NCBI GenBank assembly: GCA_019309045.1 | Contig: JAFDGZ010000011.1 | Location: 1 to 58,533 of the forward strand | Direction of reading: 5' to 3' | Source of the DNA: Deltaproteobacteria bacterium | GTDB taxonomy: Bacteria; Desulfobacterota; Syntrophobacteria; BM002 | DNA length: 58,533 bases | Part shown: positions 17,402 through 26,500 of the stretch, piece by piece | Layout: every line of letters starts with the position of its first letter | Position numbering within the stretch: position 1 is the stretch's first letter | The notes under the pieces: generated by a model | Seen by the model: the letters and a program-made list of their open reading frames with translations, nothing else | Told to the model about the DNA's origin: nothing | The model's database searches: none | Position numbers and translations under genes: made by a program

Positions 17402-18371
17402 CTTCTCTCACCCTCCCGTAGACTCGCGGCCGTAGCCGGTCTAACAGCGGCACGGCAGCATTCATGAAAAGTATGGCAAAGGCCACACCATCAACGTATC
17501 CACCCCAAAAGCGGATAATCATGGTGACCAAGCCGCACCCTATGCCAAAGACAATCATGCCTGGAGCAGTAACAGGTATGGTGCCTTTGTCTGTGGCAAG
17601 GAAAAAGGCCCCGAACACCAGCCAGCCACTGAGAAGATGAATGGTGGGATTGGCATATTGCTCAGGGTCTATCAGCCAGAAAATCAGGCCGAAAATCCAG
17701 GCGGAGGCAAGAAAGCTTACAGGTATATGCCAGGTTATAATGCCGCGCCACAAAAGGTAGACACCGCCAATGAGAGCAGCCACTATGCACACCGTACCTA
17801 TAGTTCCCGGCACATTACCAAGAAAGAGATCTCTCCAGGGGAGGTCCAGCAGAGCATCCACCCCGTCGATCCGCATCACCTCTAGAGGCGGATATTCAAT
17901 GTAGCCTCCGGCCTCCAACCAGAAGCGGGGTTCGGGCATGGCCCAGGTGGTCATTTGAGCGGCCCACGAAATTCTGACAATGGCCCATCCCACTAGGACC
18001 GCATTGAAGGGGTTGTTGCCCAATCCACCGAAAATCTGCCGGCCGAGGAGGACCGCAACAGCAGTTCCAACCACGGCAGTCCACCAGGGCAGTTCCGGTG
18101 AGCAGAGAAGGGCGAAAAGCAATCCCAGGAGCACACTGCTGCCGTTGGTCAAGGTAATTTTTCTTCCCATGATTCGCTCAGCGCCGGCCTCACAGACAAC
18201 CGCTGTGGCCACACAGATGACAATGAGCTTTACTGCTGCAAAGCCAAAGTAAAAGACGCCGGCAAGAGCAACAGGTATAAGAGCCAGCAGGGTGTGGTAC
18301 ATGATACTGGCGGTGGTCCTAGGATGTTGAATATGAGGGGCAACGGAAACCCGCAGCATTGGCTTATCCAT
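17394..18371 (-). CDS. rnfD: Rnf complex subunit RnfD, flavinylation motif absent
   Basis: 325-residue membrane subunit of the NqrB/RnfD family with about nine or ten helices. The N-terminus SVAPHIQHPRTTASIMYHTL, the segment FGGLGNNPFNAVLVGWA and the end FATDKGT-like motif (FLATDKGTIPVT) confirm the family. The loop between residues about 145 and 190, which in most RnfD holds an (S/T)xATPL motif with covalent FMN, here reads MRIDGVDALLDLPWRDLFLG with no such Thr. The following GS-x-GE motif is also altered to GTIG. So this RnfD appears not to be flavinylated at the usual site. It overlaps rnfC by 8 bp and rnfG by 8 bp. Confidence 0.93.
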   Translation of the reverse strand: MDKPMLRVSVAPHIQHPRTTASIMYHTLLALIPVALAGVFYFGFAAVKLIVICVATAVVCEAGAERIMGRKITLTNGSSVLLGLLFALLCSPELPWWTAVVGTAVAVLLGRQIFGGLGNNPFNAVLVGWAIVRISWAAQMTTWAMPEPRFWLEAGGYIEYPPLEVMRIDGVDALLDLPWRDLFLGNVPGTIGTVCIVAALIGGVYLLWRGIITWHIPVSFLASAWIFGLIFWLIDPEQYANPTIHLLSGWLVFGAFFLATDKGTIPVTAPGMIVFGIGCGLVTMIIRFWGGYVDGVAFAILFMNAAVPLLDRLRPRVYGRVREVA

Positions 18372-19722
18372 TTGCCTGTCCTCCCTCCCTCAGAGCTAGT
18401 TCTCGTTTCCCCAGCCGCAGCAGCTGCAGCAAAGGTCTCTTGGCCGGGCAGACGTAAGCACAGATTGCACATTCAATGCAATGAAACAGGTATTTTTCTG
18501 CTGCATCATCGAACATGCCATATTCACAGTATCTTGCCAGTTCATTGGGTAGCAGCCGCACAGGGCAATACCTATGACAGACGCCGCAGTTGATGCAGGA
18601 GTCGGTAGAGAAGCGGCTGACTTCCCCGGCTGTCTGCAGTATCAGCGTGTCGATTTCTTTTGTCAGCGGGATATCCAGACTGGAAAGAGCAAAGCCGGTC
18701 ATGGCACCGCCCGCGATCACCTTCGCAGGTTCTGCGGTAATACCCGGCAGGTAGTCGAGCAGCTCTTTGATAGGTGTACCCACTCTTACAGAAACATTTG
18801 TTATATGAGACAAGCCCCCACCGGAGATGCTCACCATTTTCTTTATCGGGGGTTTGCCTTTGGCTGCTTCTGCCAAATTTACCAGAGTGACCGCGTTGAC
18901 GACTGCGGCGCCCACATCTCGTTCTTCACCATCCGGCAGAGGGATTTCTCTACCAGTAAGTTGTTTGATCAATATGGGGGGGAGACCTAGAGGGTACTTG
19001 TCCTTGCCGTGGAAAAGTTCTACTCCGAGTTCAGTCAACCTGGTAGCCAGCGTGGGCTCCAGAGGACCATTGCCGGTAATTGCCAGGATGATTCTGGCAT
19101 CGCCCACCACCTTCTTCAGGAGCTGCAAACCGGCGAGCAGTTCGTTGCTGCGCAAATTGAGTACAGCCCTCCGCAAGGCCATGCCAGGCTCCGCATCAAT
19201 GGCGTTGACTATGAGGGTGTCCACTTCTTTGGCTGGGGGAATGCCTACCAGGAAAGTATATTCTTTTGTCGGGCTCGGCGCGGCAAATTTGGTATGGAGG
19301 GCAACAGCAGGTGGTCCGCTGTCCATCACACCCATCTCTTTAATGGCATCCAGTATTGCAGAGCGGTCAGTCTCCTGAGAAAGCTCAGGATAAGGTCTCT
19401 TTTCCTGCCAACCATCTTTGCCATCCGACTCGATAATTACTGAAAGGATTTCATCACCTTTCTCATTGGGCCATGGGCGGATGGCCGTCACCTTGCCGGA
19501 TATGGAGGCGTGCACTGGCGCAACCGTAAAGGCTGTGCTCCGGCCCACCAGCTGACCAACAGCTACCTGGTCGCCGACAGCCACTACTGGTTCGCAAAGG
19601 CTGCTGGCATCAGACCCCATGGGAAGTATGACCTTTTGGGGAGGTGGGGCTTCCTCTATGCCGGGGCTTGCTAGATTCGTTGCAGGAAGGAACACGCCGC
19701 GAAAAGATGTTTTCATACCCAT
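18364..19722 (-). CDS. rnfC: Rnf complex subunit RnfC with degenerate NADH/FMN site
   Basis: 452-residue peripheral subunit and first gene of the cluster. The N-terminal barrel-sandwich domain, the SLBB-like part and both cluster motifs (CINCGVCHRYCP and CIECAICAYVCPAKRP) are intact. The sites that bind NADH and FMN in other RnfC are altered. The glycine-rich GLGGAxFPTHVK loop reads SGPPAVALHTKF (residues 135-146). The NxAECEPY motif reads NAIDAEPGM (173-181), and YPxGGEKQL reads YPLGLPPIL (243-251). The protein therefore looks able to pass electrons through its clusters but not to bind NADH. AAAGGTAGG lies upstream of the ATG. Confidence 0.93.
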   Translation of the reverse strand: MGMKTSFRGVFLPATNLASPGIEEAPPPQKVILPMGSDASSLCEPVVAVGDQVAVGQLVGRSTAFTVAPVHASISGKVTAIRPWPNEKGDEILSVIIESDGKDGWQEKRPYPELSQETDRSAILDAIKEMGVMDSGPPAVALHTKFAAPSPTKEYTFLVGIPPAKEVDTLIVNAIDAEPGMALRRAVLNLRSNELLAGLQLLKKVVGDARIILAITGNGPLEPTLATRLTELGVELFHGKDKYPLGLPPILIKQLTGREIPLPDGEERDVGAAVVNAVTLVNLAEAAKGKPPIKKMVSISGGGLSHITNVSVRVGTPIKELLDYLPGITAEPAKVIAGGAMTGFALSSLDIPLTKEIDTLILQTAGEVSRFSTDSCINCGVCHRYCPVRLLPNELARYCEYGMFDDAAEKYLFHCIECAICAYVCPAKRPLLQLLRLGKRELALREGGQANG

Positions 19723-20107
19723 AGCCTACCTTTACAGGGATTCGAGCTATTATCCGGGAGTCACACTGTCCGGAGCATAGTACTGTAAACGACCTAAATG
19801 AAGTCTTGGCTCAGAGGAAAAGGAAATCAGCACCATTGCAGTGGCTTTACAGGGAAGATTGTTTAGTCAATGAAGGCAAATGTATTTAAATTCCAACAAA
19901 AATCCTAAAGCTGATCGTGTGAATACATTCTCAATCTTTTTACGTAGCATATATAAATCACACCCTCATTGCAGAGTCAAGAACATTTTTTCACGAGCAG
20001 CTCGGCAGCGGCTGACAGCATAAAAGGGCTGCAGCCAGCAAATTGAAAACACCTTCTGCTGGCACACAATTTGCGTCCACTTTGCCATCTAAGAGAGAGT
20101 CTTTGCG
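19723..20107. other. Divergent intergenic region between rnfC and the sensor kinase gene
   Basis: 385 bp with no gene. The right end holds a sigma-54 promoter for the kinase gene (annotated separately at 20060-20075). The middle (about 19850-19960) is AT-rich. An imperfect CRP/FNR-like palindrome, TGTGA-N6-TCTCA, lies at 19918-19933 with one mismatched half-site base. The rnfC promoter must lie in the left half, but I see no convincing -35/-10 pair. Confidence 0.6.
20060..20075 (+). promoter_or_regulatory. Sigma-54 (-24/-12) promoter
   Basis: TGGCACACAATTTGCG matches the sigma-54 consensus TGGCAC-N5-TTGC closely, with GG and GC separated by exactly 10 bp. Transcription should start near 20086, leaving a leader of about 22 nt before the ATG at 20108. 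It drives the kinase/NtrC-type regulator pair, which suggests positive autoregulation by the regulator at 22046-23425. Confidence 0.8.
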
Positions 20108-21925
20108 ATGCCGTTGGGTTTTTGTATGTCGGTGAGGACAAAAGGGGTGAAACAGTCTCCACATTCGAGGCATAGGTGTGCTTTCCACTTGCCACGGCTG
20201 CACAACATTCATATGCGGCTGGCGACCCAGGTTGTGGTGAGTCTCACTTTTTTGATGGCTGCAGCCATGCTGCTCATCGGGGCGGTAATGATAAAGATGA
20301 ATCAACGAGATCTGCTACAGGCCAAGGTGTCAGAAGCACGGCTCATTGGATATTTTCTGGGGGACATGCTTGCGGAGCAAAAGAGGCAGCAAGTAAGGGC
20401 TTCCTCTATGCGGCGGAACTATCCCGGATTGCCTGCTGCTCCCCAGTGCTGGCAACACTCCTGCTGGCAGATAACAGTCATTGATAGCAGTGGCAAGATC
20501 ATCCACTATGCAGGGGACATGAAAGGCGACTCACCTGCTCTAATCTCCAGGTTGAATCTTACCATGCGGCTGGGGGAGGAGCGCATTCTCTTTCCCCCCG
20601 CTCAATCGATTCTGCCGCTATTCTTCCCGGCAAAACTGGTGGTGGATCTGCCGCTGTTCCAGAATGGCAGGAGTATTGGCGCGGTCCATTTGGAAAATAA
20701 TTTGCAGCATGTCCGTGCCACTCTCTGGCGTTCCCAAAAGTTGATGCTTCTTTTTATTTTCCTGGACGGCCTGGTTTTTATAAGTTTTGGCAGCTTCATT
20801 TTTTCCAGGATGGTGGTGCGGCCGATAAAAGAACTGGTGAAAACTGCTGAAGTTTTTCAAGAAGGGGACAAACTGCCCGAGCCGCCCGCAGCAACGCGCA
20901 GCGAACTGGGCAAGCTTTCGCGGGCCCTGAACCGCCTGCTGGATCGTTTGGGCGAGAATCAGGAGCAGTTGCGCACTCACATTACTTCTCTGGAACAGGC
21001 TAATCTGGAGTTGCAGAGAGCCCAGAAAGAGATTCTCATGAGTGAGAAGATGGCTTCGGTCGGTCGTCTGGCTGCAGGCATTGCCCATGAGATCGGCAAC
21101 CCGATCGGCATAATACTCGGTTACCTGGAGCTGTTGCGCAGAGAGGATACAGATGAAGAAGAACGATTAGAGCTGCTGGAGCGGATGGCAAAAGAAATTC
21201 AACGCATCCATCAGATCATCAGGAGACTTCTGGACTTTTGTAGACCAGGTTCGACCGAGATGGGCTCTATTTCAGTACATGGAATTCTTCTGGAAACTCT
21301 GTCCATTGTGAAGCCGCAATTCAATACCCAGGGCATAGAGACAGTTGTAGACTTGCGGGCTTCCAAGGACATGGTGTTGGCCAATGCAGATCAACTCAAA
21401 CAGGTCTTTCTCAACCTGCTGGTAAATGCTGCAGACGCCATGGCGGAAACAGCAGCAAGAAAAGGTGGTCATCAACTGCGGCTCGAGACCCTGGACGTCA
21501 CAGGAGAGAACAGCTTGCGATCTGCCAGTGACAGCAAGCCGCTGCGGCGTCACACCGATCCTCCTTCAGCGGACTACCGACAGTTGCGGCAGCTGCACCG
21601 CACCAGGGCCACCGACTGGATCGAAGTGAGGATTTGCGATACTGGTGTCGGCATTGTCCAGGAGGATCTACAAAAGGTATTCGATCCCTTTTTCAGCACA
21701 AAAGAACCTGGCAAAGGAACGGGTTTGGGACTGTCAGTGAGTATGCAAATCGTGGAAGCCATAGGCGGACGGCTGCAGATGCAAAGTACATTTCAGAATG
21801 GTACTACCGTAATAGTCAGACTGCCTCTAGGCGGCAGTGAGAGGAAAGGGGATACACTGCATTGCGGTATTGCGGTCCATGGTTTGAAAGATGGCGTGCA
21901 GATTGAGCGGAGTAAGAATTGCTGA
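20108..21925 (+). CDS. Two-component sensor histidine kinase, NtrB/AtoS type
   Basis: Membrane sensor kinase of up to 605 residues. A first helix lies at residues about 37-62 and a second near 215-237, enclosing an extracytoplasmic sensing domain of about 150 residues. A HAMP linker, a coiled coil, the phospho-acceptor H-box (GRLAAGIAHEIGNPIGI), the N-box (NLLVNAADAM) and the G-boxes (DTGVGI, FFSTKEPGKGTGLGLS) follow. Between N-box and DTGVGI there are about 65 codons, more than usual, so there is a hydrophilic insertion there. The start at 20108 fits the sigma-54 transcript. An ATG at 20213 (MRLATQVVVSL) resembles homologues better at the N-terminus. The partner regulator follows 120 bp downstream. 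Confidence 0.9.
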   Translation: MPLGFCMSVRTKGVKQSPHSRHRCAFHLPRLHNIHMRLATQVVVSLTFLMAAAMLLIGAVMIKMNQRDLLQAKVSEARLIGYFLGDMLAEQKRQQVRASSMRRNYPGLPAAPQCWQHSCWQITVIDSSGKIIHYAGDMKGDSPALISRLNLTMRLGEERILFPPAQSILPLFFPAKLVVDLPLFQNGRSIGAVHLENNLQHVRATLWRSQKLMLLFIFLDGLVFISFGSFIFSRMVVRPIKELVKTAEVFQEGDKLPEPPAATRSELGKLSRALNRLLDRLGENQEQLRTHITSLEQANLELQRAQKEILMSEKMASVGRLAAGIAHEIGNPIGIILGYLELLRREDTDEEERLELLERMAKEIQRIHQIIRRLLDFCRPGSTEMGSISVHGILLETLSIVKPQFNTQGIETVVDLRASKDMVLANADQLKQVFLNLLVNAADAMAETAARKGGHQLRLETLDVTGENSLRSASDSKPLRRHTDPPSADYRQLRQLHRTRATDWIEVRICDTGVGIVQEDLQKVFDPFFSTKEPGKGTGLGLSVSMQIVEAIGGRLQMQSTFQNGTTVIVRLPLGGSERKGDTLHCGIAVHGLKDGVQIERSKNC

Positions 21926-22045
21926 GAAGCGAGGTATTGGGGCATTGCTGGAACACCCCTGTTGCAGGATCTGGGCTGCTGTATATGCCTGAGAAAATCC
22001 TGAATGATCATGGCTAAGCTTTGGCTAGCAGTCGAGGTATGAAAA

Positions 22046-23425
22046 TTGAGGCAGAAAAGAATTCTCATAATAGACGATGAGGAGAATATGCGTCACATGC
22101 TGACCGTGCTCCTCGAAAAGGAAGGGTATGCTGTTACCAGTGCGGCCAACGGCAAGGATGGCCTGGCAAAAGCTGAGACTACTGCTTTTGATGTTATTCT
22201 CTGCGACCTGAAAATGCCTGTTCTCGATGGCATGAGTTTTCTTAAAGAATTTCAACAAACTGGCATTGATTCGACCGTCATCATGATGTCCGCCTATGGT
22301 ACTCTTGACATGGCTCTGGAGGCGATGAAGCTGGGAGCCTACGATTACGTGTCCAAGCCGTTCAAGACAGATGAGGTGCTTCTCACCCTCAAGAAAGCAG
22401 AAGAACGGGAGCGGCTGCGTCGCGAAAATCAACGGCTGCAAAAGAGTGTAAAGGAGCGCTACAGTTTTGCTTGTATGATTGGCCGCAGTGCTGCCATGCA
22501 AGAGATCTTTGCAACAATTGAACGAATTGCCGCCTACAAAAGCACGGTCCTCATCACTGGCGAAAGTGGCACCGGCAAAGAATTGATTGCCAGGGCCATT
22601 CACTACAACTCGCCGCGAGCACGACAGCCACTGGTGACGGTGAATTGTGGTGCCATTCCTGAAACGCTACTGGAGAGTGAACTCTTTGGTCATTGTAAAG
22701 GGGCATTTACAGATGCTGCCAGCAATAAATTGGGGCTGTTCGCTGAAGCAGATGGCGGCTCTATCTTTCTCGACGAAATTGGTGAACTGCCTCTGGCCCT
22801 GCAGGTAAAACTTCTGAGAGTGTTGCAGGAAGGAGAGTTCAAAAGACTCGGTGATACCAGGACCATGAAGGTGGATACCAGAGTTATCGCAGCCACCACC
22901 AAGAACCTGGCCTTAGAGGTGAGTGAGGGCCGTTTTCGTGATGATCTCTACTACAGGATCAATGTGCTGCAAATTTGTGTACCGCCTCTGCGGGACCGGC
23001 GCCTGGACATTCCTCTGCTAGCGAACCACTTTATTGATAAGACAAGAGAACGGCTGGGATGTGAGGCAAGAGAGCTGAGTCCGCAGGTCATGCGGACCCT
23101 GCAGCAATACCCATGGCCCGGCAATGTGCGTGAACTGGAGAACGTCATTGAACGGGCCATGATTATGGCGCAAGGGAAAAGAATAGAAGTGGATGATTTG
23201 CCACCGGAAATAGTGAATTCCAAGGGCACTGAATTTCAGCCGCAAGAGGAGGCCGACCTGTCGATCAAGGCTGCCAGCCGATTGCTCGAAAAAAACCTCA
23301 TTCAACGGGCGCTGGAGAAAACGGGAGGCAATCGGACTCAGGCGGCGAGACTTCTGGAGATCAGCCACCCGGCCCTTCTTTACAAGATGAAGGCCTATGG
23401 TCTCGGTGATTCCCAAAGGGGATGA
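22046..23425 (+). CDS. NtrC-family sigma-54-dependent response regulator
   Basis: 459-residue regulator. The receiver domain has the acidic pair IIDDEEN, phospho-acceptor Asp in ILCDLKMPVLDG and the KPFKTDE loop. The AAA+ domain has Walker A GESGTGKE and Walker B IFLDEIGELP. The sigma-54-contacting loop is GAFTDA in place of GAFTGA. The C-terminus is a Fis-like helix-turn-helix (GGNRTQAARLLEIS). The start is TTG at 22046 with GAGG eight bases upstream; the ATG at 22039 is out of frame. It forms a pair with the preceding kinase. Targets are unknown; the sigma-54 promoter at 20060 and the pilus genes next door are candidates. Confidence 0.92.
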   Translation: MRQKRILIIDDEENMRHMLTVLLEKEGYAVTSAANGKDGLAKAETTAFDVILCDLKMPVLDGMSFLKEFQQTGIDSTVIMMSAYGTLDMALEAMKLGAYDYVSKPFKTDEVLLTLKKAEERERLRRENQRLQKSVKERYSFACMIGRSAAMQEIFATIERIAAYKSTVLITGESGTGKELIARAIHYNSPRARQPLVTVNCGAIPETLLESELFGHCKGAFTDAASNKLGLFAEADGGSIFLDEIGELPLALQVKLLRVLQEGEFKRLGDTRTMKVDTRVIAATTKNLALEVSEGRFRDDLYYRINVLQICVPPLRDRRLDIPLLANHFIDKTRERLGCEARELSPQVMRTLQQYPWPGNVRELENVIERAMIMAQGKRIEVDDLPPEIVNSKGTEFQPQEEADLSIKAASRLLEKNLIQRALEKTGGNRTQAARLLEISHPALLYKMKAYGLGDSQRG

Positions 23426-23515
23426 ATCGCTGCCACTTCTAGATGGGGCAGCTGGCTGGCAGGAGATCGGCGCAATGACAAAATTTTGCCATCAAGAGAA
23501 CGGGCAAGATAAGTG

Positions 23516-26500
23516 TCACGGTGAAAAGAGTTGCCGCCAGTAGTAGATGTGGACATCATTGGTGACGCTGGCTGGCAATGTCTTGCTCCCACCCTGCAGT
23601 CCCACCAGAACTGTTGGCGTATCCTGGAGCACAGCTATTGTTGCAGAGGATGGCATAGACTCTCCGATGACAACAGAGCGATCCTCTTTGGTGAGGTCAG
23701 AGTTGGACTCGTCAAAATTGATTACAGCTGCTCCGGTCCTGTAGTCTAGAGCATAGAGACGAGCCGTTCCCTTGTTGGGCTCCGCACAGGGGTCAGAAGG
23801 TGGAAACAGTGTGGGGTCGGGAGGCGTGTAGGTGGTGAAATAGACTCCGCCGTCATAAACAACCGGAGTTGAGACCATCTTTTCGCCCAGGTGTTCCAGG
23901 CGGATGTACCAACCTTTATTGTTGGGGTCGCTGAGTGTGGCCCTGATGCTTTCCTTCTGAGCTGCAGTGCCCACCTGGATAAGGTCCTGGGTCACATCGA
24001 GGAGCTGGGACAGGGTGATGGTGCTAAAGGTCCCGATAGGTTCCCAATAGTTTTTTATCACATAGAATCCATTGGTGTATGAGGTGTCCATAGGGTGGGC
24101 CCTGTCGCCGGTACCGATGAAGATGTACTCGCCGAAAACTTCTTCTGTGGCATCCGGGGCATGGAAAAACTTCTTTCCCAGTGTAAATGTCTGAGCGCCG
24201 ACCACCAGGGAGTCGGGCAGTTCGAAGAGCTTTCTCTTTTCCCAGTTGCCGTCGTAGTCGTCATCGCGAAAAGCAAAAAGGTGACCGCCAAGGTCTGCGG
24301 CATAAATCCGGTTCATGAAACCGTCGCCATTGCTGTCCACCCCAGTCAAATCCACAATAGCATGGGTCATCACCGGGGTGCCGCCTGCGTCTGTCCAGTT
24401 GCCGCCATTTATGTTGATAATGCTCACCTGGCCATCCGTAACTCTGACGGCAAATACAGCTTTGCCCACCGAGTCTGAGGAGGGAGGAGGTTCTGCATCC
24501 TCGCCGGGGTCATATCCCCCTGCCAGAAGAAATACCGTGTCTACTGGATTTCCTGCATTGCCGGTTTTTATGTCGTGGATCTCCGGTTTGCTCCATGACT
24601 GCCCGAGTCTTGCTGCTGGACCGTCAGCACTGCCGTCATTGTTGCCATCAAGTGCTTCGAGGTAGCTTGGACCGATCTTGTAGAGCCATGTTGGCGTTAG
24701 CGGATCAGTGATATCCAGGGCATAGTAGTGGTTTCCGCCTCTTCGCTCTCCAAAAATTATAATTTTCTGTCCAGCGTCTTGATAAACTACAGGTGAGGCA
24801 TCCACAAAATAGTCGTGGTTAGCGTCCAGGAGCATTTGCAGTCTGCTCAGTTGATTTGGAGGTACAAAACCCCAGGCTTCTGAACCGTTGGCATCATCGA
24901 AGCAGTGCAGCATGCCGTCGTTGCCGCCAGCAAAGATGTAGGAGTTAACTTCGGCTGGCTGGGCCAGGCCGTCGCCATTCAGGTCATTCCAGTAGTCCAC
25001 AATTGCAGGCTGAGAGTGGATGAAGTCTCCCAGGAGCCATTCTTTACCCACACCGTAGACCTCGTCCAGTACTGCCTGAACTCCAGCGGTGGGGTAGCCG
25101 AGAAGTTCGCTGGTGATCATGGGGTTTGTGCTGGACAGAGCGTTCTGGGGGGCAGTGAGATTGGTGTTGGGCAAGGCCGGAGCAGGCGGGTTTTCTATGT
25201 AGGTAATGAGGGTGCGGTTGGCAGCCCCCAGGGACTTGAGAACCTCGCCGGCCCCCCCCATGGCCACTTCAGGACCGTCGTAAGAAGAGGACCAGAAAGA
25301 CTGAGTGCCGTACATTATCTGGCCGTCTGCATCCAGGAGAGATTGATTGTTCTGGTCGAGGACTTGGCCGGCAGAAGAAATGGTGTATTTCTTTATGTTT
25401 CCGAGCCAGTTGCCACCAGCTGCCGTCTTGAAGAATCCCAGGTAGACTCTATTGCCGGCAAAGGCTCCCACTCCATGTGCGGCTGGGACTGCAGGGGCAA
25501 GAAAGACAGCATTGTTTCCCCGTGCAAAAGAGAGTTCATTGGCAGCTTTGATCTCAGAGAGCAGGTGGCGCAAGGCCATGTTCAGTGTGGCTGAATTGGT
25601 GGCGCTAAAATAGTCGCCTCCACCATTGGCTGCGGCATCTTTCAGAAGCTGACTATCATGGCGAAATCCTATGGTGTGGACTGTTATGGTCTGCTTTTCG
25701 AAGTCGCCCACAGTCCCGAGGCTGGAGTTGCAATCATTTTCGTGGAGATACTTGGCTACGTCGTCGAGATAATCGGAACCGTAGTCAGGGTAGCTGCCGG
25801 GGTCGTTGCCATCGGCGTCATAGTCTCCTATGGTGTCTCCATTGATGTAGGCACCGGTGGTGAGTTTGGTGTCGAGGTCATAGGTAGATTCACTGTCAGC
25901 TAGGATGATGATGTGGTTTTGCTGACAGCGGTGCTGAATGGGACTAGTATAGGTGGTGCCACTGTTGAACCAGCTCGCCATGCCGGCAAAGTAGAGGCCA
26001 GCCTCGGCAGCGGTTTCTGCCAGCGGAGTCCAGGTGGAAGCGGTCAAGGCGTTCATGTTGGCGATCAGGGTGCTCTTGTCTGTGCCACAGCCCCCCACCA
26101 GATATCCCCCCTGGCTGTAATTGAAGGCCATGAGCCCAAAGTTCACCTCAGGCGTGTTGTTGATGAGGTCTGCGAAGGCCTGCTTGGCAGCGTCCAACCG
26201 GGACTGAAAGGGACCGGCTTCATACGCTGCAAAGTTGAGATAATTTCCAGTACGAAGGAACTTGGTGTCAGAATTGTTGCTGCTGCAGGCAAAGTTAGCA
26301 GCAGCGTCCATGAGGGAGCCCCAGGCCTCACCGGCGTTGATGAGTTGATCTTTGATTTCGGGGCAGGAAATGTCATTGGTGCTGCTGGCAACAAGTTGCC
26401 AGGTGTCCCAGGATATTCGTTGATATACTGCATTGGTATTATATCCCGCGTTGGGATACAGTACACTTGGATCATACGAGGCGGATGGTACGTCAACCGT

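Noticed and set aside
19918-19933. CRP/FNR-like site TGTGA-N6-TCTCA
   Set aside because: One half-site departs from the consensus, and no promoter of rnfC could be placed beside it.
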